64,000 bases of DNA, from the NCBI RefSeq assembly GCF_015694465.1, contig NZ_JADQDO010000002.1, positions 248,001-312,000 of the forward strand, given 5' to 3'. Within the stretch, counting starts at the first letter, position 1. Every line of letters starts with the position of its first letter. Made by a program: the position numbers and the translations under genes. Origin of the DNA: Microvirga alba. Its GTDB lineage: Bacteria > Pseudomonadota > Alphaproteobacteria > Rhizobiales > Beijerinckiaceae. Positions 35,693 through 47,868 of the stretch are shown here, piece by piece. The notes beneath the pieces are model-generated. The model ran no database searches. It saw only the letters and a list, made by a program, of their open reading frames with translations, and was not told the DNA's origin.

Positions 35693-36097
35693 ATGGCGGG
35701 TGAGACGGATCTTCAACGGCTCATTGCCTCGATGACGCCCGTCCTCACGCCCGGCACCTACGTTTTCGCGACCACGGACAACCCTGGACCCGACCTTGTG
35801 GCTGCGGCCCTCATGCTCTTTCGGGAGGATGAGGGCGTGACCCTGATCGTGCCTCAGGCGCTCGCTGAAGCGCATGGTCTCAAGGCGATCTATCCCTGCC
35901 GGTGCATCACCTTGTCGATTCATTCGTCATTGGAAGCGGTCGGATTTCTGGCGGCCATCACGAGCGCGCTTGCGCAGGCCGGCATCGGCGTGAACCCGGT
36001 CTCGGCCTTCTTTCACGATCATCTGTTCATCGCGGAGGATCGCGCCGCTGAGGCGATGGAGATATTGCGGGGGCTGTCAGCGCAGGCGGGCGACTAA
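35693..36097 (+). CDS. ACT-domain protein coupled to putA
   Basis: A ~134-residue protein built around one ACT domain plus an N-terminal extension (CRCITLSIHSSLEAVGFLAAITSALAQAGIGVNPVSAFFHDHLFI). It resembles the small COG3602 (DUF2241) ACT proteins. The putA stop (35688-35690) overlaps an ATG at 35687 as ATGA; the second ATG at 35693 is 8 nt after GGGAG and is used. Co-translation with putA suggests amino-acid sensing linked to proline or glutamate, which is inference. Confidence 0.8.
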   Translation: MAGETDLQRLIASMTPVLTPGTYVFATTDNPGPDLVAAALMLFREDEGVTLIVPQALAEAHGLKAIYPCRCITLSIHSSLEAVGFLAAITSALAQAGIGVNPVSAFFHDHLFIAEDRAAEAMEILRGLSAQAGD

Positions 36098-36213
36098 GCG
36101 CTCTGCTTCTCTTCTTGTTGTCTCAGGCGGATCAAGGTGGCGCTCCTGAGCGAGTTTGAAACACGCCTGGACGCGACAGTGAAAAGCCCATGTCTCAGGG
36201 CCACCGCCTTCTC

Positions 36214-36353
36214 CGTCATTCCGGGGCGAGCGGAGCGCGAGCCCGGAACCCATAAACTGTGACGGTGCCAAAAAATGACTGAACGCCCCGCCTCATCCGG
36301 CCGCCTCAGCGGTTCTGGGTTCCGGGCTCCGCTTTCGCGGCCCCGGAATGACG
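36214..36353. repeat. Dispersed palindromic element, CGTCAT...ATGACG (copy 2, long form)
   Basis: Arms CGTCATTCCGGGGC ... GAGCCCGGAACCCA (36214-36252) and TGGGTTCCGGGCTC ... GCCCCGGAATGACG (36316-36353) are inverted copies with ~63 nt between them. The transcript could form a cruciform-like structure. Confidence 0.8.
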
Positions 36354-36402
36354 CTGGGGAAGGCCGTGACGTCGCGAGAAAAACGCTCGAAACGATTGTC
36401 CC

Positions 36403-36433
36403 AAACAAAAAACCCGGCTCGAAGCCGGGTTTT
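36403..36433 (-). terminator. Rho-independent terminator of the atp operon
   Basis: Perfect 11-bp stem AAAACCCGGCT/AGCCGGGTTTT (36409-36419 with 36423-36433), 3-nt loop, then TTTTTT-like run on the minus strand, 5 nt after atpC. Confidence 0.85.
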
Positions 36434-36438
36434 CAAAC

Positions 36439-36840
36439 TCAGTAGTTCAGCGCCGCCTTGGCTTCGCGCAATTGCGCGAGGGCCGATTCGGCCGCGTGCT
36501 TTGCTGCGAGGTCGTTCGTCGCGTCATAGGCCATCTCGGCCTGGAGGATTTCCTTGTCCAGGATCTCCTGGGTCAGTTCCTCGGCCGGAAGGGCGCGCTC
36601 GGCCAAAACGGTCAAACCGTTCTGGCTGACATCGGCGAAGCCGCCGCGAACCAGAACCCGCTTTCCGTTGCCCGGCTTGTCCGTGACGACAAGAAACCCG
36701 GTCTTCAGGGTCGTCATCAGGGGCGCGTGCCCGGCAAGAACCGTCACATCACCGTCGGCTGCCGGCAGGATCACCGCATCGACGGAGCCCGAGAACAGCA
36801 CGCGCTCGGGAGAGACGAGTTCGAAATTGAAGGTAGCCAT
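36439..36840 (-). CDS. atpC: ATP synthase F1 subunit epsilon
   Basis: A 133-residue epsilon subunit, part of the central rotor stalk. The N-terminal beta-sandwich is clear: FNFELVSPERVLFSGSVDAVILPAADGDVTVLAGHAPLMTTLKTG. The C-terminal helical part (EILQAEMAYDATNDLAAKHA) is present. GAGGAG precedes the ATG. Last gene of atpHAGDC; it follows atpD after 113 nt. Confidence 0.97.
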   Translation of the reverse strand: MATFNFELVSPERVLFSGSVDAVILPAADGDVTVLAGHAPLMTTLKTGFLVVTDKPGNGKRVLVRGGFADVSQNGLTVLAERALPAEELTQEILDKEILQAEMAYDATNDLAAKHAAESALAQLREAKAALNY

Positions 36841-36953
36841 TTTAGCTCCTCGTCACCCTACCCATCGTGACCGACGGCGCGGGATCGTTTGGGGAGACGG
36901 TCAACGCGCGGTCCCGGAACGCGGCAGCCGCGATCCGGGACAACGCTTTTGAA

Positions 36954-39300
<2,347 letters not shown>

Positions 39301-39352
39301 CGAGCAGCCCTACCCTCTCCGGAAACCCGGAACGATCTGAACGACAACGACC

Positions 39353-40882
39353 TTACGAGAACGACTTGGCGAAGGACTGGACGACGTCCTTGAGCTTCGC
39401 TTCCGTGTCGCTCGACAGATCCTTCGAGGACCGGATGGCCTCAAGGATATCGACATGCTTGCCGCGGAGCAGGCTGAGCAGGCCGTCTTCGAAGGCGCGC
39501 ACGCGGTTCAGCGGCAGCGCATCGAGATAGCCGTTCACGCCGGCGTAGATCACCCCGACCTGCTCTTCCATCTTCAGCGGCGAGAATTGCGGCTGCTTCA
39601 GGAGTTCGGTGAGGCGCGAGCCACGGTTCAGGAGGCGCTGCGTCGTGGCGTCGAGATCCGAGCCGAACTGCGCGAAGGCCGCCATTTCGCGGTACTGCGC
39701 CAGCTCGCCCTTGATCTTGCCGGCGACCTTCTTCATCGCCTTCGTCTGGGCCGAGGAGCCCACGCGCGACACCGAGAGACCGACGTTCACCGCCGGGCGA
39801 ATGCCCTGGTAGAACAGGTCCGTCTCGAGGAAGATCTGGCCGTCGGTGATCGAGATCACGTTGGTCGGGATGTAGGCCGACACGTCGTTGGCCTGCGTCT
39901 CGATGACCGGCAGAGCGGTGAGCGAGCCCGACCCTTGCGAGTCGTTGAGCTTCGCAGCGCGCTCGAGCAGACGCGAATGGAGATAGAACACGTCGCCCGG
40001 ATAAGCCTCGCGGCCCGGCGGACGGCGCAGAAGCAGCGACATCTGACGGTAGGCGACGGCCTGCTTGGACAGGTCGTCATAGGTGATCACGGCATGCATG
40101 CCGTTGTCGCGGAAGAATTCGCCCATGGCGCAACCGGTAAACGGCGCCAGGAACTGCATCGGAGCAGCGTCCGAGGCGGTAGCCGCGACGATGATCGAGT
40201 ATTCCAGAGCGCCGTTCTCTTCGAGAACCTTCACGAACTGGGCAACCGTCGAGCGCTTCTGACCGATGGCGACGTAGACGCAGTAGAGCTTCTGGCTCTC
40301 GTCGTTGCCCTGGTTCAGCGGCTTCTGGTTCAGAATGGTGTCGAGCGCGATCGCGGTCTTGCCGGTCTGGCGGTCACCGATGATCAGCTCACGCTGGCCA
40401 CGGCCGACCGGGATGAGGGCGTCGATGGACTTGAGGCCCGTCGCCATCGGCTCATGCACCGACTTACGCGGAATGATGCCCGGAGCCTTGACGTCCACGC
40501 GGCGACGCTCGGTCGACACGATCGGGCCCTTGCCGTCGATGGGATTGCCGAGCGCGTCGACGACGCGGCCGAGCAGACCCTTGCCGACCGGCACGTCCAC
40601 GATGGCGCCCGTGCGCTTCACGGTCTGGCCTTCGGCGATCTCACGGTCGGAGCCGAAGATCACGACGCCGACGTTATCGGTCTCGAGGTTGAGGGCCATG
40701 CCGCGCACGCCGCTCTCGAACTCGACCATTTCACCGGCCTGGACATTGTCGAGGCCGTAGCAACGGGCGATACCGTCGCCGACGGACAGGACCTGACCGA
40801 CTTCGGTGACTTCAGCCTCGGTGCCGAAGTTCTTGATCTGCTCTTTGAGGATCGCGGAGATCTCAGCGGCTCGAATGTCCAT
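39353..40882 (-). CDS. atpA: ATP synthase F1 subunit alpha
   Basis: A 509-residue alpha subunit, non-catalytic nucleotide-binding partner of beta. Walker A GDRQTGKT is present, with the [17 protein letters not shown] segment. Its start shares a base with the atpH stop (TGATG), so the two are translationally coupled. Confidence 0.98.
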   Translation of the reverse strand: MDIRAAEISAILKEQIKNFGTEAEVTEVGQVLSVGDGIARCYGLDNVQAGEMVEFESGVRGMALNLETDNVGVVIFGSDREIAEGQTVKRTGAIVDVPVGKGLLGRVVDALGNPIDGKGPIVSTERRRVDVKAPGIIPRKSVHEPMATGLKSIDALIPVGRGQRELIIGDRQTGKTAIALDTILNQKPLNQGNDESQKLYCVYVAIGQKRSTVAQFVKVLEENGALEYSIIVAATASDAAPMQFLAPFTGCAMGEFFRDNGMHAVITYDDLSKQAVAYRQMSLLLRRPPGREAYPGDVFYLHSRLLERAAKLNDSQGSGSLTALPVIETQANDVSAYIPTNVISITDGQIFLETDLFYQGIRPAVNVGLSVSRVGSSAQTKAMKKVAGKIKGELAQYREMAAFAQFGSDLDATTQRLLNRGSRLTELLKQPQFSPLKMEEQVGVIYAGVNGYLDALPLNRVRAFEDGLLSLLRGKHVDILEAIRSSKDLSSDTEAKLKDVVQSFAKSFS

Positions 40883-41454
40883 CAGCGGACCTCTTTCATC
40901 GCTAGACGAATGGAATTGAGTTTGGTGCGCACCGAGGCATCCACCATGCGGGAACCCATCTTCACGATGAGGCCGCCGATGAGGCTCGGGTCGATTTTGA
41001 CGTCGATGGCGACATCAGCCTTGGCGACGTCGCGCAGCGCCGCCTTGATTTCGTTGAGAATTTGATCCGAGGGCTGCTCCGCCAGAACAACCTGGGCCCG
41101 CACGATGCCCTTCGCGTCGGAGACGAGATCGCGATAGGCACGGATCATGTCCGGAAGCGCGAAGAGACGGCGCTTGGAAGCAACCAGGCGGATGAAATTG
41201 CCGGCGAGGCCCGAAATGCCCGCCTTGTCGAGAAGGGCGTTGATCGCCGCCGACTGCTCTTCCGCCGTGAAGATGGGGTTGCGGATCAGGCGCTGCAGGT
41301 CGGTGCTGCCCTGAATGAGATCATCGAAGCGGCCGAGATCGCCAGCGACGGCGTCAACCGACTTCGCTTCATGAGCGAGCTCGAACAGCGCCGAGGCGTA
41401 ACGGAGGGCTACACCCGACAGGAGGGGTCCTTCTTGCGAACCGCTTTGCGCCAC
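40882..41454 (-). CDS. atpH: ATP synthase F1 subunit delta
   Basis: A 190-residue delta subunit (stator, linking F1 to b2). [24 protein letters not shown] and [30 protein letters not shown] are typical ends. I use a GTG at 41454 (reading [14 protein letters not shown]), which matches the family's usual N-terminus; a TTG at 41487 would add eleven atypical residues. First gene of atpHAGDC. The Fo genes (atpIBEF) are not in the window, as expected for this order. Confidence 0.93.
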   Translation of the reverse strand: MAQSGSQEGPLLSGVALRYASALFELAHEAKSVDAVAGDLGRFDDLIQGSTDLQRLIRNPIFTAEEQSAAINALLDKAGISGLAGNFIRLVASKRRLFALPDMIRAYRDLVSDAKGIVRAQVVLAEQPSDQILNEIKAALRDVAKADVAIDVKIDPSLIGGLIVKMGSRMVDASVRTKLNSIRLAMKEVR

Positions 41455-41495
41455 GTCAACGTCTCTCTCAAGTCTTACGGGGTTCAAACCGGCAG

Positions 41496-41512
41496 AGCCT
41501 TAAATTAAGGCT
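41496..41512. promoter_or_regulatory. 17-bp palindrome in the atp leader
   Basis: AGCCTTAA-A-TTAAGGCT, perfect 8-bp arms about one base, 42-58 nt upstream of the atpH GTG. It may be an operator or a leader hairpin; no regulator is known to me for it. Confidence 0.4.
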
Positions 41513-41582
41513 TTAGGGAACCCCGTCAGGTCTGTGGAAATGAGCCTGGAGCGGAAATGGTCTCCGCTCGTCAGGCGGGGGT

Positions 41583-41611
41583 GCACTAGCATGGGTTTTT
41601 CGCATGTGCAA
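41583..41611 (-). promoter_or_regulatory. Candidate promoter of the atp operon
   Basis: On the minus strand TTGCAC (41606-41611) and TAGTGC (41583-41588) are separated by 17 nt, ~130 nt before atpH. Match to sigma-70 consensus is moderate; by eye only. Confidence 0.3.
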
Positions 41612-41674
41612 GGCGAGCCGGACCAAGCTCCTGCCAACAATTCGCCCAAAGCCCCGAGTCACGGTTAAGCGCCG

Positions 41675-42235
41675 TCACATCTCCAGGGTGGCGATCTCGC
41701 AATTCTGCAGGCGCTGGCCGGTCAGGTGGTAGAAAAACGTGCCGTGACCGACGACCGCGATCAAACGCTCGGGTCGGGCGGATAGCCATTCGCGGAACAA
41801 TGCCGCCCGCGTGATCACGGTTTCCGGCGGCTCGACGACGAAGCCGCGCTCGTCCGGCTCGCCGTCCTTGTGCCACCACACATCTTCGAGGTGGTCAAAG
41901 GCGAGGCCGGGAAAATCCCTGATGAGCATGGCTGGAGCGCGGCCGACATCGCAACTGTTCTCCAAACGCTCCCGGTGCAGCCCCTCGACCCGGATCTGAG
42001 AAGCGGAGGGGTGATTCTTGAAAATACCCAGGGTCGTCTGGATGGCGCGCGTCAGCGGCGAGGTCACGATCAGCTCATAAGCCGTGTCCCGCACCTTCGG
42101 CGCCGTCTCGGCGACCTGCTGATGGCCCAGATCGGACAGCGTGGCGTCAAAATGCAGCGGATCGGTTCCGGTGAGCGCGTATTGGGCGTTGAAAGTCGAT
42201 TGCCCGTGCCGGATGCAGTGGACGATTTTCGGCAT
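41675..42235 (-). CDS. Histidine phosphatase (phosphoglycerate-mutase-like) protein
   Basis: A 186-residue protein of the branch-1 histidine phosphatase family. The phosphate-accepting motif IRHGQSTFN is near the N-terminus and the second histidine in VVGHGTFFYHL. The substrate (sugar phosphate, phosphoprotein or other) is open. AAGGA precedes the ATG closely. It lies 22 nt after priA and is probably co-transcribed with it; 220 nt further on the atp operon begins. Confidence 0.85.
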   Translation of the reverse strand: MPKIVHCIRHGQSTFNAQYALTGTDPLHFDATLSDLGHQQVAETAPKVRDTAYELIVTSPLTRAIQTTLGIFKNHPSASQIRVEGLHRERLENSCDVGRAPAMLIRDFPGLAFDHLEDVWWHKDGEPDERGFVVEPPETVITRAALFREWLSARPERLIAVVGHGTFFYHLTGQRLQNCEIATLEM

Positions 42236-42257
42236 GTTTTCCTTGAACCTTGATGCG

Positions 42258-44420
42258 TCATAAAAAGCTTTGTGGGTCGACGTCGATGGAAACCCGTGTA
42301 TTGCCTCGGGTTTTCGGGCACCGGGCGATCCAGCCGCGCAGATAGCCCTGAAGATCGACCTCGCGTTCGGTCTTCACCAAGAGGCGGTAGCGATAGCGCC
42401 CCCGGATCAGCGCGAGAGGAGCTTCGGCGGGGCCGAGCACCGTGACGCCGGGAGGCGGCTCGGCGCATTTCGCCATGGCGCGGGCATGCCCCTCGGCGTC
42501 CTCGCGCTCGGTGGCCGAGACGATCAGCGCCGCGAGCCGTCCGAAGGGCGGCAGGCCCGCCATTTCGCGCACGCGGGTTTCCTCCCGGTAGAATCGTTCC
42601 GCATCGCCCGAGACCAGCGCCGAGATGACCGGATGATCCGGCTGCCATGTCTGGACGAGCGCGCGGCCGGGCTTTTCGCCGCGCCCCGCTCGCCCTGTGA
42701 CCTGCTGGAGCAGCTGGAAGGTGCGCTCGGCAGCGCGGGGATCGCCGGAGGTCAGGCCAATATCCGCATCGAGCACGCCAACCAGCGTCATGAGCGGGAA
42801 ATTATGCCCCTTGGCCACCAATTGCGTGCCGATGACGATGTCGAACTCGCCCGCCGCGATGGCGGCAAGCTCGGTCCGCAGGCGCTCGGTACCGCCCGGA
42901 AAGTCGCTGGAGAGGACGATGCGCCGCTTATCGGGGAATAATTCCGCCGCCTCTTCCGCGATTCGCTCGACGCCCGGCCCGCACGAAACCAGCGAATCGA
43001 CGCTGCCGCAGGAGATGCAGGCATGGGGCGTCCGCTCCACATGGCCGCAATGGTGGCAGACAAGCGACCGGCGGAAGCGGTGCTCCACCAGCCAGGCAGA
43101 GCAATTGGGGCATTCGTAGCGATGCGCGCAGGACCCGCACAACGTCAGCGGCGCATAGCCGCGCCGGTTGAGGAAGAGCAGCGCCTGCTCGCCGCGCTCC
43201 AAGGTCTCGCCCATGGCGGAAACCAGGGTCGGCGACAGCCAGCGCCCGCGTGGAATCGTCTCGCGCTTCAGATCGACGGGCCGGATCTGCGGCATCTGCC
43301 GCCCGCCGAAGCGCTCCGGCAGTTCCACGTGGCGGTAGCGCCCACGCTCCACATTGACCCGGCTTTCGATGGAGGGCGTCGCGGAGGCGAGGATGACCGG
43401 CGCATTCTCGATCCGCCCGCGCACTACGGCCATGTCGCGGGCGTGGTAATGCACCCCGTCATCCTGCTTGTAGGCGCTTTCGTGCTCTTCATCGACCACG
43501 ATCAGGCCAAGATCGGCATAAGGCAGGAACAGGGCCGAGCGCGCGCCCGCCACCACCTTCACCTCGCCCGAGGCGATACCGGCATAAAGCCGCTCGCGCT
43601 TTCGCCCCGACACGCCGGAATGCCAGGTGGCGGGCTTTACCCCGAAGCGGGCGGCGAATCGGTCAAGGAATTGGGCCGTTAGCGCGATTTCGGGCATGAG
43701 GATGAGGGCCTGGCGCCCCTGCCGCACCGCCTCCGCCACCGCCTCGAAATACACCTCCGTCTTGCCGGACCCGGTCACGCCTTCGAGCAGAGTCACGGGA
43801 GCTGGTTTCTCGGCCATCGAGGCGACGAGGGCAGCTGCAGCGGCGCGCTGGTCCTCGGAAAGACCGGCCTGCCCGAAATCCGGATCGGGCGTCTCGGCGG
43901 CGGGCTCGGGTAGAAGTGCGACCGTCTCGAACGTGCCTTCATCGACCAGTCCATCGATAACGCCGACGCTGACCCCGGCTTCCTGGGCCAGTTCACGCTT
44001 CAGGCGCACCAGCCCATCCTGCGCCGCCTCGACGACGCGTTGGCGCGCGGGAGTCATGCGCTTGGGCAGCGCCCCGGCAAGCCTCACCCCGACGCGCACC
44101 ATTTCCGCCCGCTCGCCATCCGGGAGTTTCAGCCCCATGGCGAGGGTCGAGCCCTTCGGCGCGAGGGTGTACCAGGCGATCCATTCCAGGAATTTCCGCA
44201 TGTTGGGCGACAGGCGCGGGCCGGGAATGAGATCGGCCACCGACTTGAAATTGCCGCCATGCCCCTCGCGCAAGGCCCAGACCACGCCGGCCACCTCACG
44301 ATTGGCAAGCGGCACCTGGACCACGTCGCCCTCTTTCAGGTCGAGGCTCTCGGGCACCGCGTAGCTATAGGCCGTGTCCAGCGCGAGCGGGATGAGGACG
44401 TCGGCGATCTTGGAAACCAT
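42258..44420 (-). CDS. priA: Primosomal protein N' (replication-restart helicase PriA)
   Basis: A 720-residue PriA, which binds abandoned forks and reloads the replisome. Order: N-terminal 3'-DNA-binding domain (VADVLIPLALDTAYSYAVP-like start), Walker A GVTGSGKT at 214-221, DEEH Walker B (VVDEEHESAYKQ), an eight-Cys zinc module (CGSCAHRYECPNC, CHHCGHV, CISCGSV) and helicase motif QVTGRAGRGEKPG. All expected cysteines are present. Directly upstream of the phosphatase gene; unrelated function. Confidence 0.96.
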   Translation of the reverse strand: MVSKIADVLIPLALDTAYSYAVPESLDLKEGDVVQVPLANREVAGVVWALREGHGGNFKSVADLIPGPRLSPNMRKFLEWIAWYTLAPKGSTLAMGLKLPDGERAEMVRVGVRLAGALPKRMTPARQRVVEAAQDGLVRLKRELAQEAGVSVGVIDGLVDEGTFETVALLPEPAAETPDPDFGQAGLSEDQRAAAAALVASMAEKPAPVTLLEGVTGSGKTEVYFEAVAEAVRQGRQALILMPEIALTAQFLDRFAARFGVKPATWHSGVSGRKRERLYAGIASGEVKVVAGARSALFLPYADLGLIVVDEEHESAYKQDDGVHYHARDMAVVRGRIENAPVILASATPSIESRVNVERGRYRHVELPERFGGRQMPQIRPVDLKRETIPRGRWLSPTLVSAMGETLERGEQALLFLNRRGYAPLTLCGSCAHRYECPNCSAWLVEHRFRRSLVCHHCGHVERTPHACISCGSVDSLVSCGPGVERIAEEAAELFPDKRRIVLSSDFPGGTERLRTELAAIAAGEFDIVIGTQLVAKGHNFPLMTLVGVLDADIGLTSGDPRAAERTFQLLQQVTGRAGRGEKPGRALVQTWQPDHPVISALVSGDAERFYREETRVREMAGLPPFGRLAALIVSATEREDAEGHARAMAKCAEPPPGVTVLGPAEAPLALIRGRYRYRLLVKTEREVDLQGYLRGWIARCPKTRGNTRVSIDVDPQSFL

Positions 44421-44462
44421 CTGAGGACAGGTATGAGGAATGACGGGCGATTGATAGACGAG

Positions 44463-45083
44463 TTACGTCCGTTTTGTCTTTTCAAAAGCGAGCTTCGTCC
44501 AGCTCACGCCGGGGCGTGCGTGCATGTCCTCGGATCTCATCATCTTGAGAAGCTCAAGGCCCTCCGCCCGCGCCGCCTCGATGAAGGGCTCGATGGGAAC
44601 CTCGAACATCCGCGCGCCGGCCGGTACGGGTCCCTTGCGGATGCTCATCAGCAGGCGTCCTCCCGGCTTGAGGAGAGACGTGACATTCGGCAGCGCACGC
44701 TGCCGCTCCTCCTCAGTGAGATGCATCCACACCGCCGTCATGAGGACGAAATCCGCCTCGATGCCGAGCGCCCTTACGCGGGACAGGTCCGGCAGCAGGT
44801 CGTCGCACCAGGTGATGGCGGGCTCGGAATGGAGGCGCTGGCCATGCGCCCGCATTTCGGCAGTCGGCTCAACGGCGACGACCGAAAAGCCCCGCGCGGC
44901 AAGCGCCGCCGCATCGCGCCCCGTGCCCGCGCCGACATCGATGGCCTGCCCGCCCTCCGGCACGAAGGCGGCGAGGGCTCCGTAGATATCCTCGAACGAG
45001 ATGCTCTCGTAGCGCAGGACCAGGGAATCGGCGTTTTCCGCATAACCCGCATTGCTTGGAAGGCGGTGGGTCGAATCAGTCAT
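44463..45083 (-). CDS. Class I SAM-dependent methyltransferase
   Basis: A 206-residue methyltransferase. SAM motif I is AIDVGAGTGRDAAALAARG; later motifs VVAVEPTAEM and LMTAVWMHLTEEERQRAL fit the methyltransf_11/25 group. The substrate is unknown. The start is ATG 45083 with AGGA ~10 nt upstream. Its promoter region is shared with the divergent xerC. Confidence 0.82.
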   Translation of the reverse strand: MTDSTHRLPSNAGYAENADSLVLRYESISFEDIYGALAAFVPEGGQAIDVGAGTGRDAAALAARGFSVVAVEPTAEMRAHGQRLHSEPAITWCDDLLPDLSRVRALGIEADFVLMTAVWMHLTEEERQRALPNVTSLLKPGGRLLMSIRKGPVPAGARMFEVPIEPFIEAARAEGLELLKMMRSEDMHARPGVSWTKLAFEKTKRT

Positions 45084-45167
45084 CGAATCTGTTCCTGCAC
45101 CGGTTGGGCGGCCACTATCACACCGCCCTTCACGCTTTTGAAACGGCAAGCCGCCGATACTTGTGCC

Positions 45168-46142
45168 ATGAGTTCACTAAAGCCCGCGTCGCCCCTTGAT
45201 CTCGCCCTGCCCGGCGCGGAGGACACGCGCCGCGAGGCGATGCAATGGCTGACCTCGCTCGCCAAGGAGCGCCGGCTCTCCGCGAAGACGGTCGAGGCCT
45301 ATGCCCGGGACTTACGCCAGTTCCTGACCTTTCTCACCGGCCACCTGGGCGAGCCGCCGAGCGTGAAGGCGATTCTGGGCCTCAAGCCTCTCGACATCCG
45401 CTCCTTCCTCGCGGCGCGACGAATGGTGTCGGTGGGAAGCCGTTCTCTCATGCGCCAACTCGCGGCCCTGCGCTCCTTCGCGCGCCATCTGGAGCGCGAG
45501 GGCCATGGCACGGCCTCCGCGTTCGCCGCGATTCGCTCGCCGAAGGTGGAGAAGAACCTGCCGCGTCCCCTCTCCGCCTCTTCCGCCGTCGCAGTCACCG
45601 ATTCGGAAGTGCGCGCGGGCGAGAACCGCAAACCTTGGATTCTGGCGCGGGACGCTGCCGTCCTGTCGCTGCTCTACGGCGCGGGGCTGCGTATTTCAGA
45701 AGCGCTCGGCCTTCAGCGGCGGGATGCCCCGATCCATGGCACGGACTCGATCACGGTGACCGGGAAGGGCGAAAAGCAGCGCAGCGTGCCGGTGATTCCT
45801 GCGATCCAGCGCGCGGTGGAGGAATATCTCCACCTCTGTCCCTATACGGTGCCGCCGGAAGGCCCGCTCTTCGTCGGCGCGCGGGGCGGCCCGCTCTCAC
45901 CACGCATCATCCAGCTCGCGGTGGAGGAATTGCGCGGCGCGCTCGGTTTACCGGACAGCGCGACGCCGCATGCCTTGCGCCATTCCTTCGCCACGCATCT
46001 TCTGGCGCGCGGCGGGGATCTGCGCGGTATCCAGGAACTTCTGGGCCACGCCTCGCTCTCGACGACGCAGCTCTACACGAAGGTGGACGCAACACGATTG
46101 ATGGATGCGTTCGAAGCGGCCCATCCGAGGGCGCGACGGTAG
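45168..46142 (+). CDS. xerC: Site-specific tyrosine recombinase XerC
   Basis: A 324-residue tyrosine recombinase that with XerD resolves chromosome dimers at dif. The N-terminal SAM-like domain (LAKERRLSAKTVEAYARDLRQF) precedes the catalytic domain with all six residues: R175, K200, H268, R271, H294 and Y303 (nucleophile). ATG 45168 gives the family length; the frame is open a further kilobase upstream, but that is antisense to the methyltransferase and priA. No dif site or mobile element is seen nearby, so this is the housekeeping recombinase rather than a phage integrase. Confidence 0.93.
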   Translation: MSSLKPASPLDLALPGAEDTRREAMQWLTSLAKERRLSAKTVEAYARDLRQFLTFLTGHLGEPPSVKAILGLKPLDIRSFLAARRMVSVGSRSLMRQLAALRSFARHLEREGHGTASAFAAIRSPKVEKNLPRPLSASSAVAVTDSEVRAGENRKPWILARDAAVLSLLYGAGLRISEALGLQRRDAPIHGTDSITVTGKGEKQRSVPVIPAIQRAVEEYLHLCPYTVPPEGPLFVGARGGPLSPRIIQLAVEELRGALGLPDSATPHALRHSFATHLLARGGDLRGIQELLGHASLSTTQLYTKVDATRLMDAFEAAHPRARR

Positions 46143-46284
46143 GATCCCTCTCCCCTTGCACCAGAAGGTGGCCTCGCCTCGGCGAGTGACCCCGCCACGA
46201 TCCTGCGCAACGCGCTCTCCTCCCTCTTGTGGGGAGGGAATTGCGGCGTGGTTCCGGCACGCGCTTCCCCTGGTAAAGGCGATG
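46143..46284. repeat. Intergenic stretch with REP-like fragments
   Basis: It contains GGATCCCTCTCCCC and CTCCCTC...GGGGAGGG complementary blocks, resembling the 'CCCTCTCCCC' dispersed repeats of this order. No gene is visible. Confidence 0.4.
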
Positions 46285-46316
46285 CAAAAAAGAAAATGGC
46301 CGGGCGAACCCGGCCA
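46285..46316 (-). terminator. Rho-independent terminator of the lpd transcript
   Basis: Perfect 9-bp stem ATGGCCGGG/CCCGGCCAT (46295-46303 with 46308-46316), CGAA/TTCG loop, then TTTTCTTTTTT on the minus strand, 32 nt after lpd. Strong. Confidence 0.9.
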
Positions 46317-46348
46317 TGTCCGATAGGCTCCGACAGAGCAGCGCAAGA

Positions 46349-47749
46349 TCACATATGGATCGCGCGCTTCTCCACCGCCATCGCGGCTTCCTTCACCGCT
46401 TCGGCCAGCGTCGGATGCGCGTGGCAGGAGCGGGCGATGTCTTCCGACGAGCCGCCGAATTCCATGGCGATGACCGCCTCGTGGATCAACTCGCCCGCGT
46501 TCGCGCCGACGATGTGGACGCCGAGCACCTTGTCGGTCGCGGCATCGGCCAAAATCTTCACGAAGCCCTCGGTCAGGCCGATGGACTTCGCGCGTCCATT
46601 GGCCATGAAGGGGAACTTGCCGACATTGTAGGCGATGCCCGCAGCCTTCAGTTCCTCTTCGGTCTTGCCGACGGAGGCGACTTCCGGCGCGGTGTAGACC
46701 ACGCCCGGGATCACGTCGTAATTCACGTGGCCCGCCTTGCCGGCGAGAATCTCCGCCACCGCGACACCCTCGTCCTCGGCCTTGTGCGCGAGCATCGGGC
46801 CCGCGATCACATCGCCGATGGCGTAGATGCCGGTGACGTTGGTGGAGAAATGAGCATCGGTCTGAATGCGGCCTTTCGCATCCTTCTGCACGCCGATCTC
46901 GTCGAGACCGAGACCCTGTGTGTAGGGCACGCGGCCGATGGCGACGAGCACCACATCGGCCTCGATGGTCTCCGAAGCGCCGCCAGCGGCGGGCTCGACG
47001 GTGAGGGTCGCGCCCTTACCCTTCTTCTCGACCTTCGTGACCTTCGAGCCGAGCTTGAACTGGAAACCCTGCTTTCCGAGCATGCGCTGGAAGTTCTTGG
47101 CGACGTCGCCATCCATGCCTGGCAGGATGCGGTCGAGATATTCGACCACGATCACCTCGGAGCCGAGACGGCGCCACACCGAACCGAGTTCGAGGCCGAT
47201 GACGCCAGCGCCGATGACGACGAGGCGCTTCGGCACGCTTTCCAGTTCCAGCGCACCGGTGGAGGACACCACAACCTTCTCGTCGATCTCGACGCCCGGA
47301 AGGCGCGCGACATCCGAACCGGTGGCGATGACGATGTTCTTGGTCTGCAGAACCTGGTTCGTGCCGTCGTCAGCGGTCACTTCGACCTGACCGGCAGCCG
47401 CGATGCGGCCCAAGCCGAAGAACACATCGACCTTGTTCTTCTTGAGCAGGAACTCGACGCCCTTGGTGTTGCCGTCGACGCCTTCCTGCTTGAAGGCCTG
47501 CATCTTCTTCACGTCCATCTTCGGCGTGCCGACGCTGATTCCGAGCTTGTCGAAATGCGTGTTCGCATCCTCGAAGGCGTGGGAGGCGTGCAGCAGGGCC
47601 TTGGACGGAATGCAGCCCACATTCAGGCAAGTGCCGCCATGGGTCTTGCGCTTTTCGACGACAGCCACTTGAAGCCCGAGCTGCGCGGCGCGGATGGCGC
47701 ACACATAGCCGCCGGGGCCGGTGCCGATGACGATGAGATCGTAGGACAT
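46349..47749 (-). CDS. lpd: Dihydrolipoyl dehydrogenase (E3)
   Basis: A 466-residue flavoprotein disulfide reductase that reoxidises dihydrolipoamide with NAD. FAD-binding [11 protein letters not shown], redox-active C41/C46 ([13 protein letters not shown]), NAD-binding [14 protein letters not shown], and the C-terminal catalytic His in HAHPTLAEA. Last gene of the mdh-suc cluster, so it most likely serves the 2-oxoglutarate dehydrogenase complex, though one E3 can serve several complexes. A palindromic element separates it from sucB. Confidence 0.96.
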   Translation of the reverse strand: MSYDLIVIGTGPGGYVCAIRAAQLGLQVAVVEKRKTHGGTCLNVGCIPSKALLHASHAFEDANTHFDKLGISVGTPKMDVKKMQAFKQEGVDGNTKGVEFLLKKNKVDVFFGLGRIAAAGQVEVTADDGTNQVLQTKNIVIATGSDVARLPGVEIDEKVVVSSTGALELESVPKRLVVIGAGVIGLELGSVWRRLGSEVIVVEYLDRILPGMDGDVAKNFQRMLGKQGFQFKLGSKVTKVEKKGKGATLTVEPAAGGASETIEADVVLVAIGRVPYTQGLGLDEIGVQKDAKGRIQTDAHFSTNVTGIYAIGDVIAGPMLAHKAEDEGVAVAEILAGKAGHVNYDVIPGVVYTAPEVASVGKTEEELKAAGIAYNVGKFPFMANGRAKSIGLTEGFVKILADAATDKVLGVHIVGANAGELIHEAVIAMEFGGSSEDIARSCHAHPTLAEAVKEAAMAVEKRAIHM

Positions 47750-47766
47750 TGACTTACCCTCGCTCT

Positions 47767-47852
47767 GTCATCACCGGGCCTGTCCCGGTGATCGCGATAC
47801 GGAGAGCCTTAGCCTTTCCGATCGAGATGGCCGGGACGAGCCCGGCCATGAC
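47767..47852. repeat. Dispersed palindromic element, GTCAT...ATGAC (copy 3)
   Basis: Left hairpin CACCGGG/CCCGGTG, right hairpin ATGGCCGGG/CCCGGCCAT, enclosed by GTCAT and ATGAC. It fills the sucB-lpd junction and would be transcribed with the operon. Confidence 0.75.
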
Positions 47853-47868
47853 AGTCATGTTGAAAAAC

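Larger units (their letters stand above)
36098..36438. other. Intergenic region between the ACT gene and atpC (341 nt)
   Basis: It holds a palindromic element (36214-36353) and the atp operon terminator (36403-36433), both listed separately. I see no gene. Confidence 0.7.

Noticed and set aside
39455..41065. 536-codon open frame on the plus strand
   Set aside because: Antisense to atpA and atpH; typical shadow of a highly biased gene.
44040..45167. Long N-terminal extension of xerC
   Set aside because: Antisense to priA and the methyltransferase; XerC of normal length begins at 45168.
45168..46142. xerC as a phage or integron integrase
   Set aside because: Housekeeping XerC length, no att or dif-like repeat, no phage genes, no tRNA neighbour.
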